From positions 1-64,000 of the forward strand of contig NZ_JOEH01000007.1 of NCBI RefSeq assembly GCF_000719095.1: a stretch of 64,000 nucleotides of DNA, in the 5' to 3' direction. Positions 1 through 9,151 of the stretch are shown here, one piece after another. Origin of the DNA: Streptacidiphilus jeojiense. GTDB lineage: Bacteria > Actinomycetota > Actinomycetes > Streptomycetales > Streptomycetaceae. Every line of letters starts with the position of its first letter. The stretch's first letter is position 1. The translations under genes were made by a program, and so were the position numbers. The notes under the pieces are model-generated. The model saw nothing but the letters and a program-made list of their open reading frames with translations, ran no database searches and had not been told where the DNA came from.

Positions 1-219
1 CGCGCAGTCCGCGACCCCCAACTCGGACAGCACCGCCCGTAGCCGCTCCAGTGCCGCACTCGCGTCCGAGCCCTCTGCGATCTCAAGGTCAAGATGGCAG
101 CGGCCCATGCCGCTGCCCGCGCCCGTGACCTCGCCGTCGAGCGCGAACTCCGCCTCCAGAGCCTCCTCGACCTCGTCACGATCGATCGACAGCTCAACAA
201 AGACGATCTCGACGAACAC
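1..219 (-). CDS. Hypothetical protein, N-terminal part, cut by window edge
   Basis: An open frame of 73 codons runs off the left edge of the window. The start is taken as GTG at 219 because a GGGAGGA ribosome site lies about 6 bases upstream. The visible protein is acidic and rich in Glu, Ala and Leu, beginning MFVEIVFVELSIDRDEVEEA, with no signal peptide or membrane segment. No family is recognised. Codon use is GC3-rich, as in real genes here. The opposite-strand frame over the same bases is Ser/Thr-rich and looks like a shadow. Confidence 0.5.
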   Translation of the reverse strand, partial: MFVEIVFVELSIDRDEVEEALEAEFALDGEVTGAGSGMGRCHLDLEIAEGSDASAALERLRAVLSELGVADCA

Positions 220-350
220 CCCGGTCCTCCCTCTCAACCCGGCGAACCATAGCGGTCACAGCACTAGAGATCGGTCGGCGAATTCAGTGACACCTGTCTC
301 GACCAGTCACACCAACCGCGACAGGCCTGTCGGCGTGACCTGCACTCGAC

Positions 351-635
351 TCAGGAGCCTTCGGCCGCATCGTCCTTCGCCGACGTAGCCGCCCGCCTGA
401 GCTGGTCCCGCCTTAGGATCCACATCGCGGCGGGGATGCCGATCACAGCCCCTGGCGCACTCTGAAACGGCTGCGGGACGAACGCGACGCCGATGCCGAC
501 CAGCGGTACCACGACGACCAGGAGCGTCAGGAGCGTCAGTGGTCTGCCGCGGACCCTGCGCAAGACGTCCCCGAAGGTCTCCACGTCGGCTTCTCGCCGC
601 TGACGCTGGCGTTCTCTACGCCCCCCACGCTTCAT
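351..635 (-). CDS. Small two-helix membrane protein
   Basis: A protein of 94 residues. A basic N-terminal stretch (MKRGGRRERQRQRR) is followed by two hydrophobic segments, around residues 33-52 (LLTLLVVVVPLVGIG) and 60-75 (GAVIGIPAAMWILRR), and a charged tail. The frame stays open upstream to 872, but that extension is Pro/Arg-rich and does not look coding, so the ATG at 635 preceded by a weak GGGG site is preferred. No enzymatic motif is visible and no family is recognised. It probably resides in the cytoplasmic membrane. Confidence 0.55.
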   Translation of the reverse strand: MKRGGRRERQRQRREADVETFGDVLRRVRGRPLTLLTLLVVVVPLVGIGVAFVPQPFQSAPGAVIGIPAAMWILRRDQLRRAATSAKDDAAEGS

Positions 636-1059
636 GTCCCCATAATGCCCCGACTGGCCAACTAGGTTGTCATTGTCAGCCAACCACAAGAGTCCGGCAC
701 ACCCGGGCGACGCGGCTGCTACCGGACGGTGCCTCTCGCCGGCTCCGCTGGGTCGACCCACACTTCCAACGTGAGGCACGGCGACGGGCCAGGGAAGGGG
801 CTCGTGAGAGCGGCACGGGCGCGCGATCCGCTCCGGACGCACCAGGGCGGACCCCGGCTTCCACCGGCCCAAGCTCCTGGTGCTGGGCTGCAGGTGACTG
901 TCTCGGTGACTACCCCGCCGCGGAAATCACCAGAGCTGAAAGAACGCCGCTGACCTGGACCACAGCGCGCTCCGTCGCATGGGGACACCGTGAGGGACAA
1001 GCACACGCCCGGTAGTGGCGGACCTGCGGCCACCGACGGCCACGAAAGGTCGCGGTCAG
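636..1059. other. Intergenic stretch with no supported gene
   Basis: About 420 bases between two minus-strand genes. Several frames are open on both strands, but their translations are Pro/Arg/Ser-rich with no hydrophobic core, motif or convincing ribosome site. No terminator-like hairpin, tRNA or repeat was seen. Confidence 0.4.
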
Positions 1060-1554
1060 CTACGGCGCACCCTTCTCGACCGGCCGCACGACCCGGTGCC
1101 ACTGCTGGCGCAGGACCGCTGCCCTGTCGCGGAGATCCGCCTCAGCAAGGCCATCCACCTCCGCCGCGATCCAGCCGGGCACGGTCACCGGGTATCCCCT
1201 GATGCGGTAGACCCGCAGCACACATGACAGGTCCACACCCCGCCGTTCGACCGCGATGTCACTCACGCCGTCCCAGCGGATGTACTGATGGGTGAACAAG
1301 GAACGCATCTCCATTCCCTCGTCCTCGACCCACACCACCGCCAGGCACCGGTTGAGGGAGACAACGGCATTGACGACCGCCGCAGCCGCACATACCGCGA
1401 CCACACCCCAGCCCCGCAGACCGGCCAGACCCAACGGACTGAACGCAAAGTAGCCCCAGAGAGCCACGCCACCCACGACACCCGACTGCCAGGCCAACCT
1501 CCGCAGCTTCTCCGTACGGGCACGCCGCGACAAACCCATCTGAAATCCCGTCAC
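1060..1554 (-). CDS. Membrane protein with PH-like domain
   Basis: A protein of 164 residues from a GTG at 1554 (an ATG at 1539 is an equally plausible start and gives MGLSRRARTEKLRR). Two adjacent hydrophobic segments lie around residues 22-42 and 49-67. They are followed by a soluble region with the pattern of bacterial PH-domain proteins: VVWVEDEGMEMRS, then WDGVSDIAVER. This layout of two helices followed by a PH-like fold is common in actinobacterial membrane proteins of unknown role. It is on the same strand as the two preceding small genes but too far away to be an obvious operon. Confidence 0.65.
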   Translation of the reverse strand: MTGFQMGLSRRARTEKLRRLAWQSGVVGGVALWGYFAFSPLGLAGLRGWGVVAVCAAAAVVNAVVSLNRCLAVVWVEDEGMEMRSLFTHQYIRWDGVSDIAVERRGVDLSCVLRVYRIRGYPVTVPGWIAAEVDGLAEADLRDRAAVLRQQWHRVVRPVEKGAP

Positions 1555-1766
1555 ATTCAGTCATTCTAAAGACCGTCGAACAAACAGGCACCGAACCTGG
1601 CGACATCACCCCCGGACAGGCCCGGCCCGCACCGGACCTGATCGGCCGCACCCGGAGCACTAGATCACATGACTGAAAAACGGCTCTACCCGTGACCGAA
1701 GTCGCTCCTATGCTCAACGCTCACCAGGACAGTTGCTCCTGCGTCACAGTCACGTGAGGAAGAAGT

Positions 1767-2165
1767 ATGAAGTCGAGATCGGTCCAGCGTGCGAGCCGAG
1801 CCGTTCTGGTCGCTGTGATGGCTGCCAGTGGCATGCTCCTGGCCAATGCTCCCGCTCACGCCTCGACGAGCTGCTGCTACCAGGTCGGCTTGAATACCAG
1901 CCACAACGTGGGGCTCTACTGGGCACCCTGGACTGCTGACAAGGACACGCACCCAGACCTCCACCCTGGCGACCAGATCATGGTGGATTGCTGGTCAGTG
2001 GGACAGAACATCAACAACCAGGGCGACGTCTGGTACCACGTCGTCGAGGAGTGGGACCCCGCAACCGACTGGGTGAACTGGGACGACTACGTATACGGCG
2101 CCTACGTGGACAACTACGCCGTCTGGCATGCGCACAACTCCCCCGGCGGGTTCCCCCAGTGCTGA
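1767..2165 (+). CDS. Small secreted protein, SH3-like
   Basis: A protein of 132 residues with a clear Sec signal peptide: basic start MKSRSVQRASR, hydrophobic core, and probable cleavage after NAPAHA near residue 32. The mature part has four cysteines (a CC pair, a middle Cys, a C-terminal Cys) and is rich in Trp, Tyr and Asp. Its spacing resembles extracellular SH3-like domains (GLYWAPW, GDQIMVDCWSVGQ, WYHVVEEW), though that assignment is inference. A GAGGAAG ribosome site lies just upstream of the ATG. The protein probably acts outside the cell; no enzyme motif is visible. Confidence 0.75.
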   Translation: MKSRSVQRASRAVLVAVMAASGMLLANAPAHASTSCCYQVGLNTSHNVGLYWAPWTADKDTHPDLHPGDQIMVDCWSVGQNINNQGDVWYHVVEEWDPATDWVNWDDYVYGAYVDNYAVWHAHNSPGGFPQC

Positions 2166-2686
2166 TCCGTCGTGACCGATAGAGCGCCAGCGCCCAGCCG
2201 ATGCGGAGACCACACGGACCCCTCATGCCGTCTTCGTTGTCCACTCCGGTTCCGGCGCCAAGTGCGGCGAAAGCGGACTACGGCGGGCGTTGGACCGGGC
2301 AGAGTACGTCACCCGCACCGGTGCCACCGCTTCGGAGAACGCCCTCCTGATCGAAGCCCGCCACGTCCGGCGCCGCGAGTTCCGCGGCACCGGAAGGCAG
2401 CCCTACGCCCAAGTCCGGCGAAACAGCACCAGCCGGCCCCGGGGCAACGGGTGAGAACGGTGGCCGACCAGGCTGCGTCCCGCTGTGCCCGCAGATGTCC
2501 CCCGTGCTGTGGACCGGGCGCGTGGGCCTGCGCGGCCGCTAGCGCCGCAGTGTGCTCCCAAGTGGGCGGCGGGTTGGCCGGCAGCGCTCGATGCGACGGA
2601 AACGTGCGGAGGCCGGTGCAGACGAAAGTGCACAGGCGCAAGGGCACGCCGCACATGAGGGGGTACTCGGGTGACTGACTCCCGTC
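2166..2686. other. Intergenic stretch of about 520 bases
   Basis: Lies between the secreted-protein gene and the stop of the formylglycine-enzyme-like gene on the other strand. Apart from a coding-like fragment at 2227-2454, listed separately, no frame here has both a credible start and a protein-like composition. No hairpin terminator stood out. Confidence 0.4.
2227..2454 (+). pseudogene. Coding-like fragment without a start codon
   Basis: This frame has strongly GC3-biased codons and a protein-like composition (LRRALDRAEYVTRTGATASE, then NALLIEARHVRRREFRG) ending at TGA 2452-2454. No in-frame ATG or GTG with a ribosome site precedes it. It may be the 3' remnant of a decayed gene. I do not recognise the family, and chance cannot be excluded. 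Confidence 0.22.
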
Positions 2687-3424
2687 CTACTGCGCCGGTG
2701 CCGCCAGACGGAAACCCACGCCGATGGCCGCCAGATCCCGCTCGTAGGCGCCGTGGCGACGGGCGCACCGGGCCAGGTCCCGGTCGTGGCGGAACGAGCC
2801 GCCCCGGGTGACGTGCGGATCGAAGGCCCAGTCCTCGACGTCCGGCACGTCGGCGGGGGCGCCGGGGTAGGGGGCGTAGAGGGTGGAGGTCCACTCGTCC
2901 GCGTTGCCGGCCATGTCCAGCACACCGAACGGGCTGGCGCCCTCGGGGAACGAGCCGACCGGCACCGTGGTGCCGATGCCTAGGTCCGCCAGATTGGCCA
3001 GGCCAGTACGGTACTGCGTGCCCCACGGGAACTCCCGGCCGTCCTCGCCGCGAGCGGCGCGCTCCCACTCGTCCTCCGTGGGCAGCCTCACCTCCAGGCC
3101 GTCGAACTGCTTCCCCAGCCACCGGCAGTAGTCCGTCGCCGCATCCCAACCGACTCCGACCACCGGGTGGTCCCCCGGCGCCTGCGGAACAGGCCTGCCG
3201 GTGGCCGCAGCGAAGACCGCCCACTGGCCGACCGTGACCTGGGTGCGGGCGATCCGAAACGCCGGGAGAAGGATCTCCGCACGCGGGGCCTCCTTCCGGA
3301 ACCACGCCACCGGCACCCCGGTGTCGGCATAACGAACCGCCACCCGCTCGACCTCGTCAATCGGCGTACCCCGACACAGCAACCCCGCCGGGACCTCAAC
3401 CCAATCCACCCGCTCCACCTGCAC
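2687..3424 (-). CDS. Formylglycine-generating-enzyme-like (FGE-sulfatase) domain protein
   Basis: A protein of 245 residues from GTG 3424, chosen because an AGGAGG site sits 4-5 bases upstream; the frame remains open to 3676 but that part is not protein-like. Family signatures appear in order: [17 protein letters not shown] (about 55-71), [20 protein letters not shown] (85-104), [14 protein letters not shown] (113-126), GNADEWTST (173-181), TRGGSF (206-211) and GVGFRLA (235-241). True sulfatase-activating FGE uses two cysteines in the C-terminal part. Only C220 is seen there, so this is probably a sulfatase-modifying-factor-fold protein with another role, as in EgtB- or PvdO-like relatives. 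No sulfatase gene lies nearby. Confidence 0.85.
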   Translation of the reverse strand: MQVERVDWVEVPAGLLCRGTPIDEVERVAVRYADTGVPVAWFRKEAPRAEILLPAFRIARTQVTVGQWAVFAAATGRPVPQAPGDHPVVGVGWDAATDYCRWLGKQFDGLEVRLPTEDEWERAARGEDGREFPWGTQYRTGLANLADLGIGTTVPVGSFPEGASPFGVLDMAGNADEWTSTLYAPYPGAPADVPDVEDWAFDPHVTRGGSFRHDRDLARCARRHGAYERDLAAIGVGFRLAAPAQ

Positions 3425-3909
3425 GGTCCCTCCTCGGCTCGATCCAACAGTCCTCAGGATCACGCCGATGGACAGGAAGCACATCGGCCCATCGACCCAT
3501 CCCGACAGCGACCTTGGAACCAGAGCCTCGCGACCGCCTCCTGCCAGTGCCTCGCCACGCTCACTGCGCGCGAATCCGCGCTTCGTGACCGCCGTGGCGG
3601 TGACGCCGGCGCGTGGCGGGAGCCGGGCCGAACCGTCGCCTTGTCCTCGTTGATCGCTCCACGGTTTGACCGGCACCGCACCGTCGCTGGAGCCGGGCGC
3701 CGGTGCCGGGAGCGCGACGCTGGAGTTCGACCGGGCCAGGGAGCCACTCGCCGGGGCATGTGCCTTGCCTGCGGTGCGCCCCTAATGCCCCATTACAGCA
3801 ACAAGTCGACAAATGATCATTTCCGTTGTCGTTCATGCCCGATTCACTGGCATGCCGCGCGTGGTCAGTAGGTTCGCAGCGCCCCCAACCCTTCCGGAGG
3901 TGTTGAACC
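3425..3909. other. Divergent promoter region between FGE-like and phospholipase C genes
   Basis: About 485 bases containing the promoters of both divergent genes. The half nearest the phospholipase has lower GC than its surroundings and holds the PHO-box-like repeats at 3831-3852. A 37-codon frame (3758-3871) encodes two CxxC motifs but has no good ribosome site and overlaps those repeats. No other gene is supported. Confidence 0.5.
3831..3852 (+). promoter_or_regulatory. Predicted PHO box (PhoP site) upstream of phospholipase C
   Basis: Two adjacent 11-base units, GTTCATGCCCG and ATTCACTGGCA, follow the Streptomyces PhoP direct-repeat pattern (GTTCA/TTCAC core every 11 bases). They lie 57-78 bases upstream of the phospholipase ATG in the correct orientation. 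Phospholipases are typical members of PhoP regulons. The match is by eye. Confidence 0.5.
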
Positions 3910-6096
3910 ATGCCAAGACTGTCTCGCAGAGGCTTCCTCGGTGCGGCTACCGCGATCACCAGCGCTGCGGCGATCGGCGTGTCCGCCCCGGCAGCCGAGG
4001 CCCAGTCGGCCCCCCGGCCGAAGTTGCACGGCGACATTCGCGACATCAAGCACGTGGTGATCCTGATGCAGGAGAACCGCAGCTTCGACCACTACTACGG
4101 TTCGCTGCAGGGCGTGCGCGGCTTCGGCGACCGTTCCACGATCACCCAGCCCGGCGGCCTCTCCGTCTTCCAGCAGCCCGTGACGACGCCCGGCCAGCCG
4201 ATCACCGGCACCCAGTATCCGTGGCACCTGAGCGACGCCCCGGTCTCGGCCTACCCGGCCGGGCACCAGCCGCCCAGTTCCGAGATCGGCGCGCAGAACT
4301 ACGGTGGCACCGACCATAGTTGGGAAAGCCAACACACGGCGTGGTACGGCGGCCTGATGAACGCCTGGTACGCCAGCAAGGGCGGACCGACCACGCTCGG
4401 CTACTTGGACCGGTCCGACCTGCCGTTCCACTACGCCCTGGCCGACGAGTACACCATCGGCGACGCCTACCACTGCTCGGTGCTGAGCGCGACCGGCCCC
4501 AACCGCACCTACCACTGGGGCGGCACCATCGACGCCGCCAACAAGTACAGCAGCTTCACCGCCTACAGCGGCGGCGACGAACTGGGCCGCGACCTGCTGT
4601 GGGAGTCGTACGCGGAGACCCTGCAGAAGGCCGGGATCAGCTGGAAGGTCTACCAGGGCAGCGACAACTACGGCGACAACGGCCTGGAGTACTTCAAGCA
4701 CTTCGCGCAGTTCGACCCCGAGCAGGGCGGAACTCCCCAGCCCGGCAACGTGTTCTACGACCACGGTGTCGCGATCGTGGCGGAGCCCAACGACCCCGAC
4801 GTCGGCAATGCCGACAACCTGGCGTCGGCGGTCAAGCAGGACGTGCTGGCCGGCACACTGCCGCAGGTCTCCTGGCTGGTCACCAACCAGCGCTACTCCG
4901 AGCACCCCGACGGCGCCCCGACCGACGGCGCCTACTACGTCCACGAGGTGCTCAAGGCGCTCAACGCCGACCCGGACGTCTTCAACTCGACACTGGTGAT
5001 CATCAACTTCGACGAGAACGACGGCCAGTTCGACCACGTACCCCCTCCCGTTCCTCCTGCGGGCGAGCGCGACGAGTTCGTCGCGGGTACCGACCTGTCC
5101 AAGTACGGCTTCACGGAGCCGGTGCCGGTCGGCCTCGGCTTCCGCGTTCCGCTGCTGCTGGTCTCGCCGTGGACCCGCGGCGGCTGGGTCACCTCCGAGG
5201 TCTCCGACCACACCTCGGTGATCCAGTTCCTGGAGAAGTGGAGCAGCGCCCAGAACAAGCCGGCGATCTGCCCGAACATCAGCGACTGGCGCCGCCGGGT
5301 CTGCGGAGACCTGACCAACGCCTTCGACTTCACCTCGCCGGTCTTCGGCCTGCCGAAGCTGCCGACGCTCGCTCCCATCGGCGAGGCCGCCAGTTACCAC
5401 CCGCCGGTCACCACCAACGCGATGCCCCGTCAGGAGCCGGGGACCAAACGTGCACGGCCGCTGTCGGACCAGCCGAACGCGAACCTGGTCGGCTTCAGCA
5501 CCGACGACAGCGGGTCGGTGACGGCGGACCTGGCCTTCAGCAACAACGGCCCGCACGTGCGCAGGGCGAGCCACTTCTCGGTCTACAACAACCTCGCCGC
5601 CACGCCCGCGCTGACCGAGTACCCGGCGAAGTTCCCGGGCCAGTACACGGTCGACGCCTCGCACTCCTCCGCCAGGACCGTCCCCGGCCAGGCTCCGGTC
5701 GGTGCGGTCGCGGGCGACACCGCCTACGACATCACCATCGTCGGTTCCAACCGCTTCCTGCGACAGTTCACCGGAGACGTCGACGCCTCGGGCCGGACCG
5801 CCGAGGTCCGGGCCGAGTACGGCGCCAACGGCCGCGGCTCCCGTCCCAAGCTCGAACTGACGCTGAGCAACACCGGCAGCAAGTCCGTGACCTTCACCGT
5901 GGTCTCCAACCACTACATCCAGGAGCGCGCGGCCACGTACCACGTCTCCGGTCACGGTCACGCGACCCACTCCGTCGACCCGCTGTCCAGGAGCGGCGGC
6001 TGGTACGACATCACGGTGACGGTGAGCGGGGACCACTCCTGGTCCCGCCGCTACGTCGGTCACCTCGAGGACGGCTCGAACAGCATCACCGGCTGA
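3910..6096 (+). CDS. Secreted phosphocholine-specific phospholipase C (Tat exported)
   Basis: A protein of 728 residues that hydrolyses phospholipid headgroups outside the cell. It begins with a twin-arginine signal (LSRRGFLGAAT, R6-R7) and a probable AEA cleavage near residue 31. The phosphoesterase domain (about 45-450) carries the hallmark ENRSFDHYYGSLQGVRGFGD near 55-75 and DHTSVIQFLEKW near 438. Two repeats of the bacterial phospholipase C C-terminal domain follow (about 520-620 and 625-722). The length matches non-hemolytic PLC enzymes. The start is fixed by CGGAGGTG about 8 bases upstream. A PHO-box-like element precedes it, so induction under phosphate limitation is likely. A hairpin terminator follows at 6117. 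Confidence 0.95.
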   Translation: MPRLSRRGFLGAATAITSAAAIGVSAPAAEAQSAPRPKLHGDIRDIKHVVILMQENRSFDHYYGSLQGVRGFGDRSTITQPGGLSVFQQPVTTPGQPITGTQYPWHLSDAPVSAYPAGHQPPSSEIGAQNYGGTDHSWESQHTAWYGGLMNAWYASKGGPTTLGYLDRSDLPFHYALADEYTIGDAYHCSVLSATGPNRTYHWGGTIDAANKYSSFTAYSGGDELGRDLLWESYAETLQKAGISWKVYQGSDNYGDNGLEYFKHFAQFDPEQGGTPQPGNVFYDHGVAIVAEPNDPDVGNADNLASAVKQDVLAGTLPQVSWLVTNQRYSEHPDGAPTDGAYYVHEVLKALNADPDVFNSTLVIINFDENDGQFDHVPPPVPPAGERDEFVAGTDLSKYGFTEPVPVGLGFRVPLLLVSPWTRGGWVTSEVSDHTSVIQFLEKWSSAQNKPAICPNISDWRRRVCGDLTNAFDFTSPVFGLPKLPTLAPIGEAASYHPPVTTNAMPRQEPGTKRARPLSDQPNANLVGFSTDDSGSVTADLAFSNNGPHVRRASHFSVYNNLAATPALTEYPAKFPGQYTVDASHSSARTVPGQAPVGAVAGDTAYDITIVGSNRFLRQFTGDVDASGRTAEVRAEYGANGRGSRPKLELTLSNTGSKSVTFTVVSNHYIQERAATYHVSGHGHATHSVDPLSRSGGWYDITVTVSGDHSWSRRYVGHLEDGSNSITG

Positions 6097-6116
6097 TCCC
6101 GACCCGCACAACCTGT

Positions 6117-6157
6117 GAGCCCGGCGGACCCCGCGACCAGCGCGGACCGCCGGGCTC
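6117..6157 (+). terminator. Hairpin terminator after phospholipase C
   Basis: Perfect 11-bp arms GAGCCCGGCGG and CCGCCGGGCTC with a further inner CGCG/CGCG pairing, starting 20 bases after the stop codon. No T-run, which is usual in this group. Confidence 0.65.
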
Positions 6158-6336
6158 TCTGCGGTCGCGGTGGCGAGTGCCACGCCGGGATTCCGCATCG
6201 GCCGGCGAATTTTTCTATCCTGCTACGGCACCGCCCGCACCGGACCGGCCCGAACCGCCGCCCGGCTGACACTGACCAGCACCAGACCAGACCCGACCCG
6301 ACCCACTCGACACCTTGCACGAAGGAGAGACGCTCC

Positions 6337-8283
6337 GTGGCCGACACGACCGAGACCCTGGAGTTCCAGGCGGAGACCCGCCAGCTGCTGCAGCTGGTGA
6401 TCCACTCGATCTACTCGAACAAGGACATCTTCCTGCGCGAGCTGATCTCCAACGCGTCCGACGCCCTCGACAAGCTCCGCCTGGAATCCCTCACCCACTC
6501 CGATCTCGCCCTGGACACCTCCGATCTGCACATCACCCTGGAAGTCGACCAGGACGCCCGCACCCTGACGGTGCGGGACAACGGCATCGGCATGACCCGC
6601 GACGACGTCGTCGACCTGATCGGCACCATCGCCAAGTCCGGCACCGCCGGCCTGCTCGCCAAGATCAAGGAAGCCAAGGACGCGGACGCGGCCCAGAGCC
6701 TGATCGGGCAGTTCGGCGTCGGCTTCTACTCCGCCTTCATGGTCGCCGACAAGGTCACCCTGCACACGCGCCGTGCCGGCACCGACCAGGGCACCGTGTG
6801 GGAATCCGACGGCGAGGGCACCTACACCATCGGCGACGCCGCCGACCTGCCCATCGGCACCGCCGTCACCCTCCACCTCAAGGCCGAGGACAGCGAGGAC
6901 GGGCTCGCCGACTACCTGGCCGGCTGGAAGATCCGGCAGATCGTCAAGCAGTACTCCGACTTCATCCGCTGGCCCATCCGCATGGCCGCCCAGGCCCCCG
7001 CCACCGCCGAGACGGACGCCGACGCTGAGAGCGGCGCAGGCGGCGGTGACGCGCTGGAGACGCTGAACTCGATGAAGGCGCTCTGGGCCCGCCCGCGCTC
7101 GGAGGTCTCCGAGGCCGAGTACCACGAGTTCTACCAGCAGATCAGCCACGACTGGCAGCCCCCCGCAGACACGATCCACATGCGCGCCGAGGGCACCTTC
7201 GAGTACGAGGCACTGCTGTTCCTGCCTGCCCACGCCCCGTTCGACCTGTTCTCCCGCGACGCCAAGCGCGGCGTGCAGTTGTACGTGAAGCGGGTGTTCA
7301 TCATGGACGACTGCGACGCGCTGATGCCGAACTACCTGCGCTTCGTCAAGGGCGTCGTCGACGCCCACGACCTGTCGCTGAACGTCTCGCGCGAGATCCT
7401 CCAGCAGGACCGTCAGATCACCGCCGTGCGCCGGCGCCTGGTCAAGAAGGTCCTCGCTGCGATCAAGGACATGCAGGCCACGAACACCGACGCCTACACC
7501 TCCCTGTGGGAGCAGTTCGGCCGGGTCCTCAAGGAAGGACTCATCGAGGAGCGGGACAACACCGACGCCCTCCTCCAGCTGGTCTCCGCCCACTCCACCA
7601 ACGACCCGGAGAAGACGACCACGCTGCGCGAGTACGTGTCGCGGATGAAGGACGGCCAGAACACCATCTACTACCTGACCGGCGAGACCCGTGCCCTGGT
7701 GGAGAACTCCCCGCACATGGAGGCCTTCACCGCCAAGGGCTACGAGGTACTGATCCTCACCGATCCCGTCGACGAGGTCTGGACCGACCAGATCCCCGCC
7801 TTCGACGGACACCGCTTCCAGTCCATCGCCAAGGGCCAGCTCGACCTCGATGACGACACCGACACGGAGGACGAGCAGACCAAGGCCGACAAGGCCCAGC
7901 GGGAGCAGGACTTCGCCGGCCTCCTCGCATGGCTGCAGACCAGCCTGGCCGACTACGTCAAGCAGGTCCGCCTGTCCACCCGGCTCACCACCTCAGCCGC
8001 CTGCCTCGTCGGCGACGCCCACGACCTGACCCCCACCTTGGAGAAGATGTACCGGGCCATGGGCCAGGAGCTGCCCGCCGTCAAGCGGATCCTCGAACTC
8101 AACCCCACCCACCCGCTGGTCACCGCCCTGCAGCAGGCGCATCACAAGAACGCCGACGATCCGGCGCTCGCCGAGACCGCCGAACTCGTCTACGGCGCGG
8201 CCCTGCTCGCCGAAGGCGGCGACCTGCCCGACCCGGCCCGCTTCACCCGCCTCCTCACCGACCGCCTCACCAAGGTCCTGTGA
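6337..8283 (+). CDS. htpG: Molecular chaperone HtpG (Hsp90 family)
   Basis: An Hsp90-type cytosolic ATP-dependent chaperone of 648 residues. The N-terminal GHKL ATPase shows FLRELISNASDAL (catalytic Glu at about 35, Asn 39), DNGIGMT (81-87) and GQFGVGFYSAF (124-134). The middle domain contains FIMDDCDALMP and LNVSREILQQD, and the C-terminal dimerisation region ends the protein. The start is GTG 6337 behind GAAGGAGA; the frame is open further upstream but crosses the previous terminator. No CIRCE or HAIR repeat was noticed in the 180 bases upstream, so the heat-shock control is not evident. It stands alone, with a terminator directly after the stop. Confidence 0.97.
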   Translation: MADTTETLEFQAETRQLLQLVIHSIYSNKDIFLRELISNASDALDKLRLESLTHSDLALDTSDLHITLEVDQDARTLTVRDNGIGMTRDDVVDLIGTIAKSGTAGLLAKIKEAKDADAAQSLIGQFGVGFYSAFMVADKVTLHTRRAGTDQGTVWESDGEGTYTIGDAADLPIGTAVTLHLKAEDSEDGLADYLAGWKIRQIVKQYSDFIRWPIRMAAQAPATAETDADAESGAGGGDALETLNSMKALWARPRSEVSEAEYHEFYQQISHDWQPPADTIHMRAEGTFEYEALLFLPAHAPFDLFSRDAKRGVQLYVKRVFIMDDCDALMPNYLRFVKGVVDAHDLSLNVSREILQQDRQITAVRRRLVKKVLAAIKDMQATNTDAYTSLWEQFGRVLKEGLIEERDNTDALLQLVSAHSTNDPEKTTTLREYVSRMKDGQNTIYYLTGETRALVENSPHMEAFTAKGYEVLILTDPVDEVWTDQIPAFDGHRFQSIAKGQLDLDDDTDTEDEQTKADKAQREQDFAGLLAWLQTSLADYVKQVRLSTRLTTSAACLVGDAHDLTPTLEKMYRAMGQELPAVKRILELNPTHPLVTALQQAHHKNADDPALAETAELVYGAALLAEGGDLPDPARFTRLLTDRLTKVL

Positions 8284-8285
8284 AC

Positions 8286-8336
8286 CCAGCGGGGTGCGGC
8301 CGGCCGACTACGCCACGGGCCGGCCGCACCCGCTGG
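8286..8336 (+). terminator. Strong hairpin terminator after htpG
   Basis: Arms 8286-8305 and 8318-8336 pair over 19 bp with one bulged G, including a perfect GTGCGGCCGGCC/GGCCGGCCGCAC core. It starts 2 bases after the htpG stop and separates it from the convergent gene. Confidence 0.75.
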
Positions 8337-8402
8337 AACATTCGCGGCCGGGCAGGCCGTCACCAGGATCGGCAACGACTACCGTGAGCATGTCTTGCGG
8401 GT

Positions 8403-8918
8403 TCAGCAGTAACCGGTGCTCGGGGTGCCCCAGTCGGAGCCGGTTCCGTAGTACCAGTACGTGCCGGCCGCGTAGCCGGGATTGCAGCCGTAGAGCGACG
8501 CCTGGGCCTGCCACGCATCCGGATTGGCATGGTGGATCTCCACGGCGTCGGAGTACACGTCCTTGCGGTTCGTCAGCCCCTCCTCCGCGCCCTGATCGCT
8601 GGAGTTGGTGGCGTACAGCCGGACAATGACCGCGCTGTTCGAATACTCGTACTGGAACCAGCCGGACCACTGGAAGTGCGCACGGGCGTTGACGACACCA
8701 CCGCCGCAATTCTGGTACTCCTGCTCGACCTGACCGGCGTAGACATACTGGCTGATGGTTCTGTCGTAGAAGTACAAGTTGGCAGGCGATCCGACGTTGT
8801 TCCAGGTGGCCCCGCAGTCGCCGTCCGCGTGGGCGGTACCGGCGGTGCCGACCAGCCCTGCGGCGGCCAGGGCAAGGCCCGTCGCCATGGTGACTGTGAG
8901 GCGCTTGAATCGACCCAT
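8403..8918 (-). CDS. Small secreted protein of unknown function
   Basis: A protein of 171 residues with a Sec signal peptide (MGRFKRLTVTMATGLALAAA, cleavage near AHA at about 31). The mature part is rich in Tyr, Trp, Asn and Gly and has four cysteines (DCGATW, QNCGGG, YGCNPG, C-terminal YC), consistent with two disulfides. The ATG at 8918 is preceded by AGGGGGG about 7 bases upstream. The frame continues upstream to 9101 but without a signal-like sequence. No family or enzyme motif is recognised; it probably forms a small extracellular beta-rich fold. Confidence 0.75.
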   Translation of the reverse strand: MGRFKRLTVTMATGLALAAAGLVGTAGTAHADGDCGATWNNVGSPANLYFYDRTISQYVYAGQVEQEYQNCGGGVVNARAHFQWSGWFQYEYSNSAVIVRLYATNSSDQGAEEGLTNRKDVYSDAVEIHHANPDAWQAQASLYGCNPGYAAGTYWYYGTGSDWGTPSTGYC

Positions 8919-9151
8919 TGTGTCCCCCCTGAACGTGGTGAACTGCCCCCAGGCCGCGACCCTAAGCCAACACACAGGAACCAGGACAGCGCGGAATGCG
9001 CCATACCGCTGGCAGGAAAAAGTCCTCCGACTGACAGCGCGGCCACGCTGCCAATCGTGCCTGACGCCCTGCTCCCCGCCGCCGCGCCCAAGCCGGAACA
9101 AGCGGTGCCCAGCCCGGCTGCGGGCGTCCGTCCCGCTTGGCCTCTTGCGTC

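Noticed and set aside
3865..6198. Very long open frame antisense to phospholipase C
   Set aside because: Composition dominated by Val, Gly, Arg and Ala with no domain; explained by GC3 bias of the real gene on the other strand. The same applies to long antisense frames over htpG, the acid phosphatase, the HtrA-like protease and the CBM13-beta-helix gene.
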